A stretch of DNA of 26,512 bases from Candidatus Ventricola intestinavium (GCA_018715105.1 DVMG01000098.1:1-26512); one strand, 5' to 3'; counted from the first letter of the stretch, positions 16,825 through 24,962 are shown. The notes: generated by a model not told the origin, from the letters alone. Translations and numbers: made by a program.

Positions 16825-17298
16825 ATGAAAAGCGACGCATGGAAAAAGAGAATGGCCTGGGCCCTGTGTGCGGCATGGATGGGGCTGATCTTCCTGATGT
16901 CCGCCATGCCGGGCGACGTCTCCGGGGAGCAGAGCGGCACGGTGACCCGGCTGCTGATCCACTCCGTCACCCTGCTTCTGGGGGAAGAGACCGCGCAGGC
17001 CATGCCGTCTCAGGCCCTTGAGCTGCTGGTGCGCAAAGCCGCGCACATGGCGGAGTATGCCGTTTTGTGGCTGCTTTTTGAACGTGCCCTGCGCCTGAGC
17101 GGCGCACGGCGGCCGCGGCTTTGGGCGCTTATGCTCAGCGCCGCCTATGCCGGAACCGATGAGTTTCACCAGCGGTTCATCCCCGGCCGCGGGCCCAGCC
17201 CGATGGATGTGATGATCGACACGGCGGGGGCGGCCCTTGCCTGCTGCTTTCATGCGCTCTGGCACCAGCGCGGGCGGCCTCACGATTCCACCGTCTGA
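16825..17298 (+). CDS. VanZ-like membrane protein
   Basis: This 157-residue protein belongs to the VanZ-like family of small membrane proteins, named after a protein giving low-level teicoplanin resistance but mostly of unknown function. Hydrophobic segments lie at about 9-27, 76-95 and 128-147. The conserved core is AAHMAEYAVL, then YAGTDEFHQRFIPGRG and DVMIDTAGA, which carry the charged residues typical of the family. The start at 16825 has AAAGGAG 7 nt upstream; an earlier ATG at 16821 is out of frame. It is a single gene whose stop codon lies 15 bp from the stop of the converging ybaK-type gene, with no clear terminator between. Resistance should not be inferred from this gene alone. Confidence 0.87.
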   Translation: MKSDAWKKRMAWALCAAWMGLIFLMSAMPGDVSGEQSGTVTRLLIHSVTLLLGEETAQAMPSQALELLVRKAAHMAEYAVLWLLFERALRLSGARRPRLWALMLSAAYAGTDEFHQRFIPGRGPSPMDVMIDTAGAALACCFHALWHQRGRPHDSTV

Positions 17299-17313
17299 AG
17301 GGGAAGGATGTCC

Positions 17314-17778
17314 CTACGCCTTGCACACGTCTACCCAGCCGATCGCCTCGCTGGCACGCTCCAGCTCCGGCACGCTCAGGCGCACGGCGCTTTTCGGCGT
17401 GCCGGCCGCCGGATAGATCACATCGAATCTGCGCAGCGACGCATCCAGATAGACTTCCACCCCCGGCCGGACGCCGAAGGGGCATACGCCGCCGACGGCA
17501 TGCCCGATCAGGGGCTCGACACGGTCGGCGCTCAGCATGCGCGCCTTCATGCCAAAGCGCTGTTTGAACTTGGCGTTGTCAATGCGCGCGTCGCCCGCCG
17601 CCAGGATCAAAAGCGCGCCCTCCCCGCGCTCAAAGGAGAGCGTCTTGGCGATATGCTCCGGTTCACAGCCAAGCGCCTGGGCGGCCAGCGCCACGGTGGC
17701 GCTGGATACATCAAACTCCAGAATCCTGTCCGCAAGGCCGTATTTTTCAAGATGGGCCCGAGCCCTTTCCATGCTCAT
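17314..17778 (-). CDS. YbaK/EbsC-type aminoacyl-tRNA deacylase
   Basis: The 154-residue protein has the YbaK/ProX fold, whose members clear mischarged aminoacyl-tRNA, most often Cys-tRNA-Pro, or Ala-tRNA-Pro. Family features are IAKTLSFERG near 43-52, DARIDNAKFKQRFG, the glycine-rich loop GHAVGGVCPFGV, and YPAAGTPKSAVRLS near the end. Length is typical of stand-alone editing domains. The start at 17778 has AAGGA about 10 nt upstream. It lies 91 bp downstream of deoD on the same strand and may be cotranscribed with it; the two have no obvious functional link. The exact tRNA substrate cannot be told from the sequence. Confidence 0.88.
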   Translation of the reverse strand: MSMERARAHLEKYGLADRILEFDVSSATVALAAQALGCEPEHIAKTLSFERGEGALLILAAGDARIDNAKFKQRFGMKARMLSADRVEPLIGHAVGGVCPFGVRPGVEVYLDASLRRFDVIYPAAGTPKSAVRLSVPELERASEAIGWVDVCKA

Positions 17779-17869
17779 GTGCGCCGTTTCCTTCTTTCAT
17801 TCGTTTTTGTCTGTTTTTATCCGGGCCGATGATCCTCCCGGATCCATAGGGCCGGTCTGTCCCTGCGTC

Positions 17870-18583
17870 TTATGCGATTTCAAGCGCAATCTCCATCATC
17901 TGCGTAAAGGATGTCTGGCGCTCCTCGGCGGGCAGGGATTCGCCGGTGAAAAGATGATCGCTGATCGTGCAGATGGCCAGCGCATTCTTGCCCGCCCGCG
18001 CCGCGTTCAGATACAGGGCGGCGGATTCCATTTCCACGGCCAGCACGCCCAGCTTTTTGAGCTTGCCGCCCGCGCCGGACTCGTCATAAAAGATATCCGA
18101 GGAATACAGCGCGCCGACATTCGGCTCCACGCCCATTCTTCTGGCGGCAGCGACGGCCTTCTCCAGCAGCTTAAACGAACAGCACGGCGCGACGTTTCCC
18201 TCAAAGCCGAACTGGCGGCCAAAGTTTGAGTTGGTATAGGCGCTCATGCCCATCACCACATCGCGCACGCGCACGTTGTCGCCAAGGCCGCCTGCCGTGC
18301 CCACACGGATGATGTTCTCTACGCCGTAAAAGTGAAACAGTTCGTAGGAATAAATGCCGATGGAGGGAATCCCCATGCCGGATGCCATCACCGATACGCG
18401 TTTTCCCTTATAGGTGCCGGTATAGCCCTGCACGCCGCGCGTGTTGTTGACGAGCACGGGGTTTTCAAGATACGTCTCCGCGATAAACCGGCTGCGCAGA
18501 GGGTCGCCCGGCATGAGAACCGTGCGGGCGAAATCGCCCTCTTTTGCGGTGATATGCGGGGTGGGAATATTGGGATTCGCCAT
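17870..18583 (-). CDS. deoD: Purine nucleoside phosphorylase, DeoD type
   Basis: This 237-residue cytoplasmic enzyme splits purine (deoxy)ribonucleosides with phosphate into free base and (deoxy)ribose 1-phosphate for salvage. The N-terminal PTPHITAKEGDFA and the phosphate-binding MPGDPLRS are characteristic of the hexameric DeoD class. SGMGIPSIGIYSYEL, RVGTAGGL and the base- and ribose-binding AVEMESAALY follow. The catalytic aspartate is in TISDHL. AGGAG lies 8 nt before the ATG. A good promoter precedes it, and the ybaK-type gene may be carried on the same message. Confidence 0.95.
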   Translation of the reverse strand: MANPNIPTPHITAKEGDFARTVLMPGDPLRSRFIAETYLENPVLVNNTRGVQGYTGTYKGKRVSVMASGMGIPSIGIYSYELFHFYGVENIIRVGTAGGLGDNVRVRDVVMGMSAYTNSNFGRQFGFEGNVAPCCSFKLLEKAVAAARRMGVEPNVGALYSSDIFYDESGAGGKLKKLGVLAVEMESAALYLNAARAGKNALAICTISDHLFTGESLPAEERQTSFTQMMEIALEIA

Positions 18584-18619
18584 ACAAACAGCTCCTTTCC
18601 TTCCTTTTCCTTTTTGTCT

Positions 18620-18648
18620 ATTATACCCTTTGGAACATGAATTGCCAA
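18620..18648 (-). promoter_or_regulatory. Promoter of deoD
   Basis: On the minus strand TTGGCA (18643-18648) and TATAAT (18620-18625) are 17 bp apart, about 30 nt before the predicted leader reaches the ribosome binding site. Confidence 0.72.
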
Positions 18649-18736
18649 CAGCAAATTATTCGGGGCGGGCGAAGGCGCCGCGGTTTTTGCAAAGCCCTTC
18701 ATGAATCGCAAATTCTCCGCGCCGTTTCCCCTCCGC

Positions 18737-18765
18737 TTGACATTCCACGCAAAACCCTATAAACT
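18737..18765 (+). promoter_or_regulatory. Promoter of the SGNH-like gene
   Basis: TTGACA at 18737-18742 is perfect. The -10 is either TAAACT (18760-18765, spacer 17) or TATAAA (18758-18763, spacer 15). Confidence 0.5.
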
Positions 18766-18815
18766 GGAAAAGATCAAACGGCCGCATGGTCATCAGGACA
18801 AGGAGGCTTGCGCGA

Positions 18816-19868
18816 ATGCGCTTTCAAATCCGCGCAAAGGCGTGGAGCATCGGCGCTCTGGCGGCGCTTGCCCTGCTCTTTGCGCTCTGTGCGCTGACGG
18901 TGTTTATCGTCGATCCCTTTGAGCAGTATCGGGAATCCAGGATCCTGCCGCTTTACGATCAGGAGAGCTACAACAACCCCGGCATTGCCAAAAACTATGA
19001 ATACGACGCCGTGATTCTCGGCACGTCCATGGTGGAGATGAGCCATCCTTCCGTCATCGACGCATGTTTCGGCGTGCGCTCCGTGAAACTGCCCATGCGG
19101 GGATCCTATGCCGCGCAGATGGGCTGGCAGCTGACGCATGTGCTTAAGCAGCGCAGCCTGAAGCTGGCCATCCTGGCCGTGGACGCCTACAGCCTGATGG
19201 GCGCGCCGGATGACGACGAGGAAATCTACGATTATCTGTGGAACGACAACCCGCTGGACGATGTGAATTATCTCTTCAACCGCGATGTGCTGCTGGTGCG
19301 TGTTCCCAAAATGCTTGGAAACATCGGCAAACCCCTTGACACCAAGCGTGACGACATGTATCAGTGGACGGATGTGGTCTTTTCCGAGCAGAGCGTGCTC
19401 GATTCGATCACGTTTTCCGCCCAGCAGCCCATGCAGGAGGACCGGCTTGAGCGATCCACGGAGAACATCGTGCGGCATCTGGAGCCCTCCATCCAGGCCC
19501 ATCCGGAGACGGTATTCAAGATCTACATGCCGCCTTACTCCGTGGGCTACTGGTATCTGATGACACGCGGCGGCCTCTCCGAGCAGCAGTTCCGCACGCG
19601 CGCACGGGTCTGTGAATTGCTGCTTTCCTATCCCAATGTGGAGATCTACGATTTTTCCTCCCGTCTTGAATGGATCACCCATCTGGATCATTACTTTGAC
19701 TATTCCCACCACAGCGGCGAGATCAGCGACGCCATCATGCACGCCATGGCCGCCGGCGAATGCCGTGTGCTTCGAGTGGAGGACATGGAGGCGGGAAGCG
19801 AGCGCATCCGTCAGGCGGTGACGGAGTTTGCCGAAAAATATGAGCCCAAACCGGCTTCAGACCGTTGA
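18816..19868 (+). CDS. Membrane-anchored SGNH-hydrolase-like protein
   Basis: The 350-residue protein has one N-terminal hydrophobic helix (about 12-32), so its main domain probably faces outside. The pattern suggests an SGNH/GDSL-type fold: DAVILGTSMVEM (S71 as candidate nucleophile) near the start and DYSHHSGEI (D295, H298 or H299) near the end, the usual place for the Asp-x-x-His pair. This arrangement is seen in DltD-like and other cell-envelope acyl-transfer or esterase proteins. I cannot name the substrate. The start at 18816 is set by AAGGAGG with 9-nt spacing; the frame is open about 30 bp further up. It starts a run of plus-strand genes, each apparently with its own signals. Confidence 0.72.
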   Translation: MRFQIRAKAWSIGALAALALLFALCALTVFIVDPFEQYRESRILPLYDQESYNNPGIAKNYEYDAVILGTSMVEMSHPSVIDACFGVRSVKLPMRGSYAAQMGWQLTHVLKQRSLKLAILAVDAYSLMGAPDDDEEIYDYLWNDNPLDDVNYLFNRDVLLVRVPKMLGNIGKPLDTKRDDMYQWTDVVFSEQSVLDSITFSAQQPMQEDRLERSTENIVRHLEPSIQAHPETVFKIYMPPYSVGYWYLMTRGGLSEQQFRTRARVCELLLSYPNVEIYDFSSRLEWITHLDHYFDYSHHSGEISDAIMHAMAAGECRVLRVEDMEAGSERIRQAVTEFAEKYEPKPASDR

Positions 19869-19875
19869 CAAAACG

Positions 19876-19903
19876 CTTATCTTCCCCGAAGGCGGGAGAT
19901 AAG
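19876..19903 (+). terminator. Hairpin after the SGNH-like gene
   Basis: CTTATCT and AGATAAG with extra CCC/GGG pairs form a stem 7 nt after the stop codon. No T run follows, so termination is uncertain. The remaining gap to 20051 is AT-rich toward its end and shows no other feature. Confidence 0.35.
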
Positions 19904-20051
19904 ATTCCCACAATCTCCGGAAAAGCAGCGCCTCTCCTGAATGAAAGCGGCGCTTATGTCAGCAAACTGCAGCCGGCATCCTGCCGGTTTGCCTTCAAGT
20001 TTACATCTTATATCTTTTTATATCTTTGCATCATGCCTCAGGAGGTTTTTT

Positions 20052-20480
20052 ATGACCATTATCGTGCTGGACGGCCAGGGCGGCGGCATCGGCCGCGCGC
20101 TGATTGCCGCGCTTCTTCCCCAGCTGCCGGAGGGCGCGCAGCTTCTGTGTGTGGGCACAAACGCCATGGCCACAGCCACCATGCTCAAAGCCGGTGCGCA
20201 GCGCGGTGCGACAGGGGAAAACGCCGTGCGCTGGGCCGCGGAGCACGCCGACGTGCTGGTTGCGCCCATCGCTCTGGTGCTCAAGGATTCGATGATGGGC
20301 GAGGTCACGGCAGAGATGGCCGCGTGTGTGGGCGCAAGCCGGGCGGTGCGCATCCTCGTGCCCACAGAGCGCTGCGGCACCCATGTGGCCGGGGCGCACG
20401 GCGCCAGCCTGCAGTCCCTCGTGGAGGATGCCGCGCAGCAGGCAGCCGGCATCGCGCGCTCTGCGCTTTTGCGCGCCTGA
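20052..20480 (+). CDS. DUF3842 family protein
   Basis: The 142-residue protein matches the conserved but uncharacterised DUF3842 family of Clostridia. It opens with VLDGQGGGIGRALI, a glycine-rich loop like that of a Rossmann fold, then VGTNAMATATMLKAGAQRGA and TGENAV, all hallmarks of the family. KDSMMGEVTAEMA and LVPTERCGTHVAG follow. The glycine-rich loop suggests nucleotide or cofactor binding, but no activity is known to me. The start has GGAGG 6 nt upstream (20041-20045); the frame is open further upstream without a ribosome binding site. No membrane segments. Confidence 0.85.
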   Translation: MTIIVLDGQGGGIGRALIAALLPQLPEGAQLLCVGTNAMATATMLKAGAQRGATGENAVRWAAEHADVLVAPIALVLKDSMMGEVTAEMAACVGASRAVRILVPTERCGTHVAGAHGASLQSLVEDAAQQAAGIARSALLRA

Positions 20481-20497
20481 CCGGCCGGGAGCCGCAC

Positions 20498-20526
20498 TTG
20501 ACGGCCTCTGACAATTGCCTTATAAT
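20498..20526 (+). promoter_or_regulatory. Promoter of the YhcH-type gene
   Basis: TTGACG (20498-20503) and a perfect TATAAT (20521-20526) are 17 bp apart. Confidence 0.82.
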
Positions 20527-20568
20527 GGAAGAGACCCGATCAAGACATCATCAAGGAGGTAGGATTCT

Positions 20569-21012
20569 GTGATCATTGATCGCATTGAGGAGCAGGAACG
20601 CTATTACGCGCTGCATCCCGATATGGAGCTCGCCTTTGCGTTTCTGGCGGAGGCGCCGGATCTGGAGCCCGGCCGCTATGAGTTGGGCAACGGCCTTTTT
20701 GCGACCGTCTCAGAAGGGGATAAACGTCCGCTGGATACGGTGAATCTTGAGTCCCACAAAAAATACATCGACCTGCAATACTGCATTGCCGGCGGCGAAC
20801 GCATGTCGTGGGCGCATGTTCAGGAGCTCAACCTTCTCTCCGAGGATCCTGAGCACGACAATTTCTTTTACACCGGCACGTCCACATCCATCTCCGTGCG
20901 GCCGGGTATGTTCTATGTCATGTTTCCCAGCGATGGGCATAAAGCCGCCTGTCATCACGAATTTGTCAAACATTACCGCAAGGTTGTCGTCAAAATCCCC
21001 GTCAAAGCGTAA
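20569..21012 (+). CDS. YhcH/YjgK/YiaL family cupin-like protein
   Basis: The 147-residue protein belongs to the YhcH/YjgK/YiaL (DUF386) family, cupin-like sugar-processing proteins; YhcH is tied to sialic acid use and others to sugar-acid or biofilm functions. The metal-site candidates are in NLESHKKYIDLQY (H, with D nearby) and GHKAACHHEF, and MFYVMFPSDGHKA is a typical family block. The GTG start at 20569 is chosen from AAGGAGG with 9-nt spacing. It is a single-gene unit with its own promoter and terminator, and no sialic acid genes are in view, so the sugar it acts on is unknown. Confidence 0.88.
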   Translation: MIIDRIEEQERYYALHPDMELAFAFLAEAPDLEPGRYELGNGLFATVSEGDKRPLDTVNLESHKKYIDLQYCIAGGERMSWAHVQELNLLSEDPEHDNFFYTGTSTSISVRPGMFYVMFPSDGHKAACHHEFVKHYRKVVVKIPVKA

Positions 21013-21019
21013 GTCCCAC

Positions 21020-21048
21020 AAAAGCCGCAGCGTCTTGCGGCTTTTTTT
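21020..21048 (+). terminator. Intrinsic terminator
   Basis: AAAAGCCGCA (21020-21029) and TGCGGCTTTT (21036-21045) form a 10-bp stem followed by T residues to 21048, 8 nt after the stop codon. Confidence 0.92.
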
Positions 21049-21105
21049 AGGATGGACGTGCCATACTACGCATACCGATATCAGAGAAAGCGAGAGGGCT
21101 TCACC

Positions 21106-23400
21106 ATGAAAACGATCTTTCAATACGATCCCTGGCGGCTGATTGAAACCGGGCTGCACAAGCAGGACATGCGCCTTTGCGAGTCCATCACCTCCATCGG
21201 CAACGGCCATATGGGCATGCGCGGCAACTTTGAGGAGCGTTACAGCGGAGACAGCCATCGCGGCACCTATCTGGCCGGCGTCTGGTTCCCGGATAAAACG
21301 CGCGTGGGCTGGTGGAAAAACGGCTATCCGCTCTATTTCGGCAAGGTCATCAACGCGATGAATATCCTTTCCCTGCGCGTGCGGATTGACCGGGAGGACA
21401 TCGATCTTTTCTGTGACCGTGTGGAATCCTTTTCCCGCGTGCTGGATATGAAGGCGGGCGTGCTCACCCGCGAATTCACCATCCGCCGGGACGAAGGCAC
21501 CGTTCACGTCTTTTTCGAGCGCTTTGTGTCCATCGCCCGGCCAGAGATTCTGGCTCTGCGCTGCCGGGTCAAGGCGGATTACGACTGCAAGGTCGCGCTC
21601 ATCCCGGCCATCGACGCACAGGTGCATAATGAGGACGCCAATTACGACGAGACGTTCTGGCTCTTTGAAGGCGAGGAAGACGATCAGGATGTGCTCAGCG
21701 TGGCCGTGCGGACCAAGGAAAACCCCTTTGGCACCCCGCGTTTTGCCGTCTGCGGCGCCATGGCGGCCGTGCCCACCGAAAAACCGCGGAAAGTCAAAAC
21801 GGGCATGGACGAGGGCTATGTCTCCCGCAAGTTCGTCTTTGACGTGGAAGCCGGGCAGACCGTGGGCTGCGACAAGTTCGTCAGCGTGACCACCAGCCGC
21901 GATCATTCGGAGGAAACGCTTCTGTCCGCCGCGCAGGCCGGCGTGCTCAGCGCCAGGGATGCGGGCTATGATGCCCTGCGCCGGGAGCAGGAGCGCGCGT
22001 GGGCCCGCCGGTGGGAAAAGGCCGACGTGCGCATTGAAGGGGACGTGGCCGGGCAGCAGGGCATTCGCTTTAACATCTTTCAGCTGTTTTCCACCTATTA
22101 TGGAGAGGATGCGCGCCTGAACATCGGCCCCAAGGGCTTTACGGGTGAAAAATACGGCGGCGCCACCTATTGGGACACCGAAGCCTATTGCCTGCCGATG
22201 TATACGGCCATCGCGGGCGAAGAGGTGGCGCGCAATCTGCTGCAATACCGCTGGCTTCAGCTGGACGGCGCCTATCACAACGCCCGGCAGCAGGGCCTGC
22301 CCGGCGCGCTTTACCCGATGGTCACCTTCACGGGCGTAGAATGCCACAACGAGTGGGAAATCACGTTTGAGGAGATCCACCGCAACAGCGCTGTGGCCTA
22401 CGCGATCTATGCCTACACCCAGTATACCGGGGACCGCAGCTACCTGGATGAATTCGGCATCGACGTGCTGCTGGGAATCGCCCGTTTCTGGGTTGGGCGC
22501 GTGCACTTTTCAAAGCGCGCACAGAAATACATGATCCACGGTGTCACCGGCCCCAACGAATATGAAAACAATGTCAATAACAACTGGTACACCAATCGGA
22601 TGGCCGCCTGGGAGCTTTCCTACACCGCTGAGCAGCTGATGCTCGTACCGCGTGAAAAGGCGCAGAAGCTCGGCGTCAGCGCCGAAGAAATGCGCACATT
22701 CCGCGAGATCAGCGAGAAGATGTATCTCCCCTACGATGCGCAGCGGGACATCTTTGTGCAGCACGATACCTTTCTGGATAAGGATCTCATGCCCGCAAGC
22801 AGCCTGCCCGAAGACCAGCGTCCGCTCAATCAGAAATGGAGCTGGGATAAGATCCTGCGTTCCTGCTTCATCAAGCAAGCGGATGTTCTGCAGGGGCTTT
22901 ACTTCCTTGAGCACCTGTATGACAAGGATGTGATCCGCCGCAACTTTGAGTTTTACGAGCCGATGACGGTGCACGAGTCGAGCCTCTCCCCGTGTGTGCA
23001 CAGCATTCTGGCCGCGTCGATCGGCGAGCTCCAAAAGGCGCAGGAGCTTTACCGCCGCACCGCACGCCTGGATCTGGACAACATCAACAACGACACCGAG
23101 GACGGCCTGCACATCACGTCTATGGCCGGCAGCTGGCTTTCCATCGTGCAGGGGTTTGCGGGCATGCGCACCATCACGGGAGAGCTGAGCTTTGACCCCC
23201 AGCTTCCCAGCGGCTGGGAGGGCTATGCCTTCAAAATCGTCTATCGCGGCCGCCTGATTGAGGTGAGCGTTTCCCATGAGGGAACGGGCCTGCGCCTGCT
23301 CAGCGGCGATGCCCTGGATGTAAAGCTTCACGGCAAAAGCGTCACCCTGGTTCCTGCCTCTCAGGAAGCACAGGGACATCAGCCGCCGGACTCTCTTTAA
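21106..23400 (+). CDS. Glycoside hydrolase family 65 phosphorylase, maltose/kojibiose phosphorylase type
   Basis: The 764-residue cytoplasmic protein should split an alpha-linked glucose disaccharide with phosphate to give beta-glucose 1-phosphate and glucose. Domains run from an N-terminal beta-sandwich (about 1-270), through a linker, to an (alpha/alpha)6 barrel (about 320-690) and a C-terminal beta-sheet. The catalytic acid is E485 in VTGPNEYENNVNNNWYTN, and TYWDTEAYCLPM (about 354-365) is the conserved Trp-Asp block. ECHNEWEITFEEIH is also typical. The sequence around E485 resembles maltose phosphorylases, but kojibiose or nigerose cannot be excluded. The start at 21106 is set by GAGAGGG with 7-nt spacing. 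No beta-phosphoglucomutase gene, the usual partner, is adjacent. Confidence 0.9.
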   Translation: MKTIFQYDPWRLIETGLHKQDMRLCESITSIGNGHMGMRGNFEERYSGDSHRGTYLAGVWFPDKTRVGWWKNGYPLYFGKVINAMNILSLRVRIDREDIDLFCDRVESFSRVLDMKAGVLTREFTIRRDEGTVHVFFERFVSIARPEILALRCRVKADYDCKVALIPAIDAQVHNEDANYDETFWLFEGEEDDQDVLSVAVRTKENPFGTPRFAVCGAMAAVPTEKPRKVKTGMDEGYVSRKFVFDVEAGQTVGCDKFVSVTTSRDHSEETLLSAAQAGVLSARDAGYDALRREQERAWARRWEKADVRIEGDVAGQQGIRFNIFQLFSTYYGEDARLNIGPKGFTGEKYGGATYWDTEAYCLPMYTAIAGEEVARNLLQYRWLQLDGAYHNARQQGLPGALYPMVTFTGVECHNEWEITFEEIHRNSAVAYAIYAYTQYTGDRSYLDEFGIDVLLGIARFWVGRVHFSKRAQKYMIHGVTGPNEYENNVNNNWYTNRMAAWELSYTAEQLMLVPREKAQKLGVSAEEMRTFREISEKMYLPYDAQRDIFVQHDTFLDKDLMPASSLPEDQRPLNQKWSWDKILRSCFIKQADVLQGLYFLEHLYDKDVIRRNFEFYEPMTVHESSLSPCVHSILAASIGELQKAQELYRRTARLDLDNINNDTEDGLHITSMAGSWLSIVQGFAGMRTITGELSFDPQLPSGWEGYAFKIVYRGRLIEVSVSHEGTGLRLLSGDALDVKLHGKSVTLVPASQEAQGHQPPDSL

Positions 23401-23431
23401 AAAACCACCGACCCCTTTGGAGAATAAAACC

Positions 23432-24262
23432 ATGTTTGATATCGCTGTCATCGGCGCGGGCCCCGCAGGCTACAGCGCCGCCATCCAGGCACGCAAGCGT
23501 CAAAAATCCGTCGTGGTCATCGGGCAAAATACCGGTTGGCTCAGCCGGGCGCAGAGCGTGGCCAACTATCCCGGTCTGCCGGATATATCCGGCGAAGCAT
23601 TGCTCAGCGCCATGCGCAGCCAGGCGGAAAACCTGGGCGCACAGATGCTCCCCGGTGTAATCCATCAGATTCTTCCCATGGGAGAAAGCTTTTCCCTCTC
23701 CCTCGGTGCGGATTTCATCGAGGCAAAGCGCGTGATCCTGTGCACAGGGGCCAAGCAGCCCCGGCTTCTGCCCGGCGAGCAGGCTCTTCTCGGCCATGGG
23801 GTGAGCTACTGCGGCACATGCGACGGCATGCTTTATCGCGGCCGGTGCGTGGCCGTCATCGCTCAGGGGCCGGAGGCCGTGGGAGAGGCAAACTTCCTGG
23901 CCGGCCTTTGCCGGGAAGTGACCTATTTTGGCAAACCGGATGACGCGCTTGATTCCAGAATCACCGTCTGCGGCGACCGGCCGGAGGCCATTCTGGGAGA
24001 AAGTCAGGTGAAAGGGCTGCGCGCCGGCGGGGAGGAACGGCCGTTTGACGGCATCTTTATCTTCCGCGAGGCGACCGCGCTCTCCACGCTGCTCCCCGGC
24101 CTTGACACAGAGGGGCCCTTCCTTCGGGTGGACCGTCAGATGCGCACCAGCATCCCCGGCGTGTTCGCCGCCGGGGACTGCACCGGCCAGCCGTTTCAGG
24201 TGGCCAAAGCGGTGGGCGAGGGCTGTGTGGCGGCCCTGTGCGCGGCACAGGAAATCCGATAA
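23432..24262 (+). CDS. Thioredoxin-reductase-like flavoprotein without a clear NADPH motif
   Basis: The 276-residue protein has the FAD loop VIGAGPAGYSAA (6-17), the redox pair CGTC (C127, C130) and the C-terminal FAD contact GVFAAGDCTGQPFQVAKAVG, all as in thioredoxin reductases. In NADPH-dependent enzymes a GGGxSA loop and an HRR motif lie between these; here the place of the loop reads AQGPEAVGEA, and no HRR is seen. It is also about 30 residues shorter than usual. Clostridia contain ferredoxin-dependent flavin thioredoxin reductases that lack both motifs, and this is a good candidate. The start at 23432 has GGAG 9 nt upstream. It follows GH65 by 31 bp and may be cotranscribed. No thioredoxin gene is in the window. 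Confidence 0.82.
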   Translation: MFDIAVIGAGPAGYSAAIQARKRQKSVVVIGQNTGWLSRAQSVANYPGLPDISGEALLSAMRSQAENLGAQMLPGVIHQILPMGESFSLSLGADFIEAKRVILCTGAKQPRLLPGEQALLGHGVSYCGTCDGMLYRGRCVAVIAQGPEAVGEANFLAGLCREVTYFGKPDDALDSRITVCGDRPEAILGESQVKGLRAGGEERPFDGIFIFREATALSTLLPGLDTEGPFLRVDRQMRTSIPGVFAAGDCTGQPFQVAKAVGEGCVAALCAAQEIR

Positions 24263-24307
24263 CGCCGGTTCGCATCCGGCGCGCCCGGCCCGTAAAGGAG
24301 AGCCGGG
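24263..24307 (+). terminator. Two short GC-rich hairpins after the flavoprotein gene
   Basis: CGCCGG/CCGGCG (24263-24281) and CCCGGC/GCCGGG (24284-24307) form consecutive stems directly after the stop codon. Neither has a T run, so they may stabilise or weakly terminate the message. The rest of the gap to 24417 shows nothing clear. Confidence 0.35.
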
Positions 24308-24417
24308 AAGCATGCATCGGGGCTTCGCGGCGCCGGATCTTCACCAATTCAAAAATCCCATGGGACCGGATTTGGATGTAAAATTTTCTGGAAAGATTGG
24401 GAAATGCCCGATTCTCC

Positions 24418-24447
24418 TTGCGAATCCCATCGTGTTTATGTTATAAT
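24418..24447 (+). promoter_or_regulatory. Promoter of the small hypothetical gene and possibly rsmF-like gene
   Basis: TTGCGA (24418-24423) and a perfect TATAAT (24442-24447) are 18 bp apart, about 40 nt before the start codon. Confidence 0.65.
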
Positions 24448-24488
24448 GAATATACAAACATGCTGTTCTCGCGGAAGGAGGGATGCAG

Positions 24489-24896
24489 ATGCGCACAATT
24501 GAAACGGACTGCGCTGTGGTCGACATCGTCGCCTGGCCGGAAAACCGGCCATGGGAAGGCCGCTATCAGACGTCCAGCCAGATCGAACCGGGAATTTGCA
24601 GGCTCGTTCTTTCCCCTGCTGTGTTTCACGATGCCGCCAAAGCGAATACGGCCTACCGCCGCTTTGCCAGAAAGCTCAGCCGCGAAGGGCTTGTGCCGCC
24701 TAATGTCATTTTCCGCGACATGGCTTCCCGCGCGTCGCGCAACGTATTCTGCATTCTGACAACCCGGGAATCCGTGTTCAATTCCGCCTGCGGCATCGGG
24801 CGCATGTATGTGGTGGAATCCGGCATTGACGAAAAGCGCCGCCTCTGCGCGGTGTTGCTGCATGGAAACGATGACACGCGGGAGGGCGCCGTCTGA
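24489..24896 (+). CDS. Small hypothetical protein
   Basis: I do not recognise this 135-residue soluble protein. The ATG at 24489 is preferred over 24483 because AAGGAGG (24475-24481) is 7 nt from the later one and touches the earlier one. Visible features are a hydrophobic strand near the N-terminus (CAVVDIVAWPENRPWEG), a basic helix (YRRFARKLSREG) and a cysteine-containing core (ASRNVFCILTTRESVFNSAC). There is no signal peptide or membrane helix. Clean ribosome binding site and promoter, and codon use like the neighbours, support it as a real gene. The rsmF-like gene follows 66 bp downstream with no terminator between, so they are probably one transcript. Confidence 0.7.
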   Translation: MRTIETDCAVVDIVAWPENRPWEGRYQTSSQIEPGICRLVLSPAVFHDAAKANTAYRRFARKLSREGLVPPNVIFRDMASRASRNVFCILTTRESVFNSACGIGRMYVVESGIDEKRRLCAVLLHGNDDTREGAV

Positions 24897-24962
24897 CCGC
24901 TCCATGTGCGTCTCTTTACGGCGGACGGGGCACGGTTCCGGCAGAACGGTTGGAGGTCTCTC

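Noticed and set aside
17823..17853. Imperfect hairpin between deoD and the ybaK-type gene as terminator
   Set aside because: On the minus strand an A run, not a T run, follows; pairing is broken by bulges.
18774..19742. 322-codon minus-strand frame opposite the SGNH-like gene
   Set aside because: No ribosome binding site or family pattern; the plus strand has a promoter, binding site and signal anchor.
20710..22506. 598-codon minus-strand frame opposite YhcH and GH65 genes
   Set aside because: Shadow frame across two well-recognised genes and a terminator.
24312..24446. 44-codon plus-strand frame with an AAAGGAG upstream
   Set aside because: Binding site spacing is poor and the frame runs through the promoter of the next gene; no family pattern.
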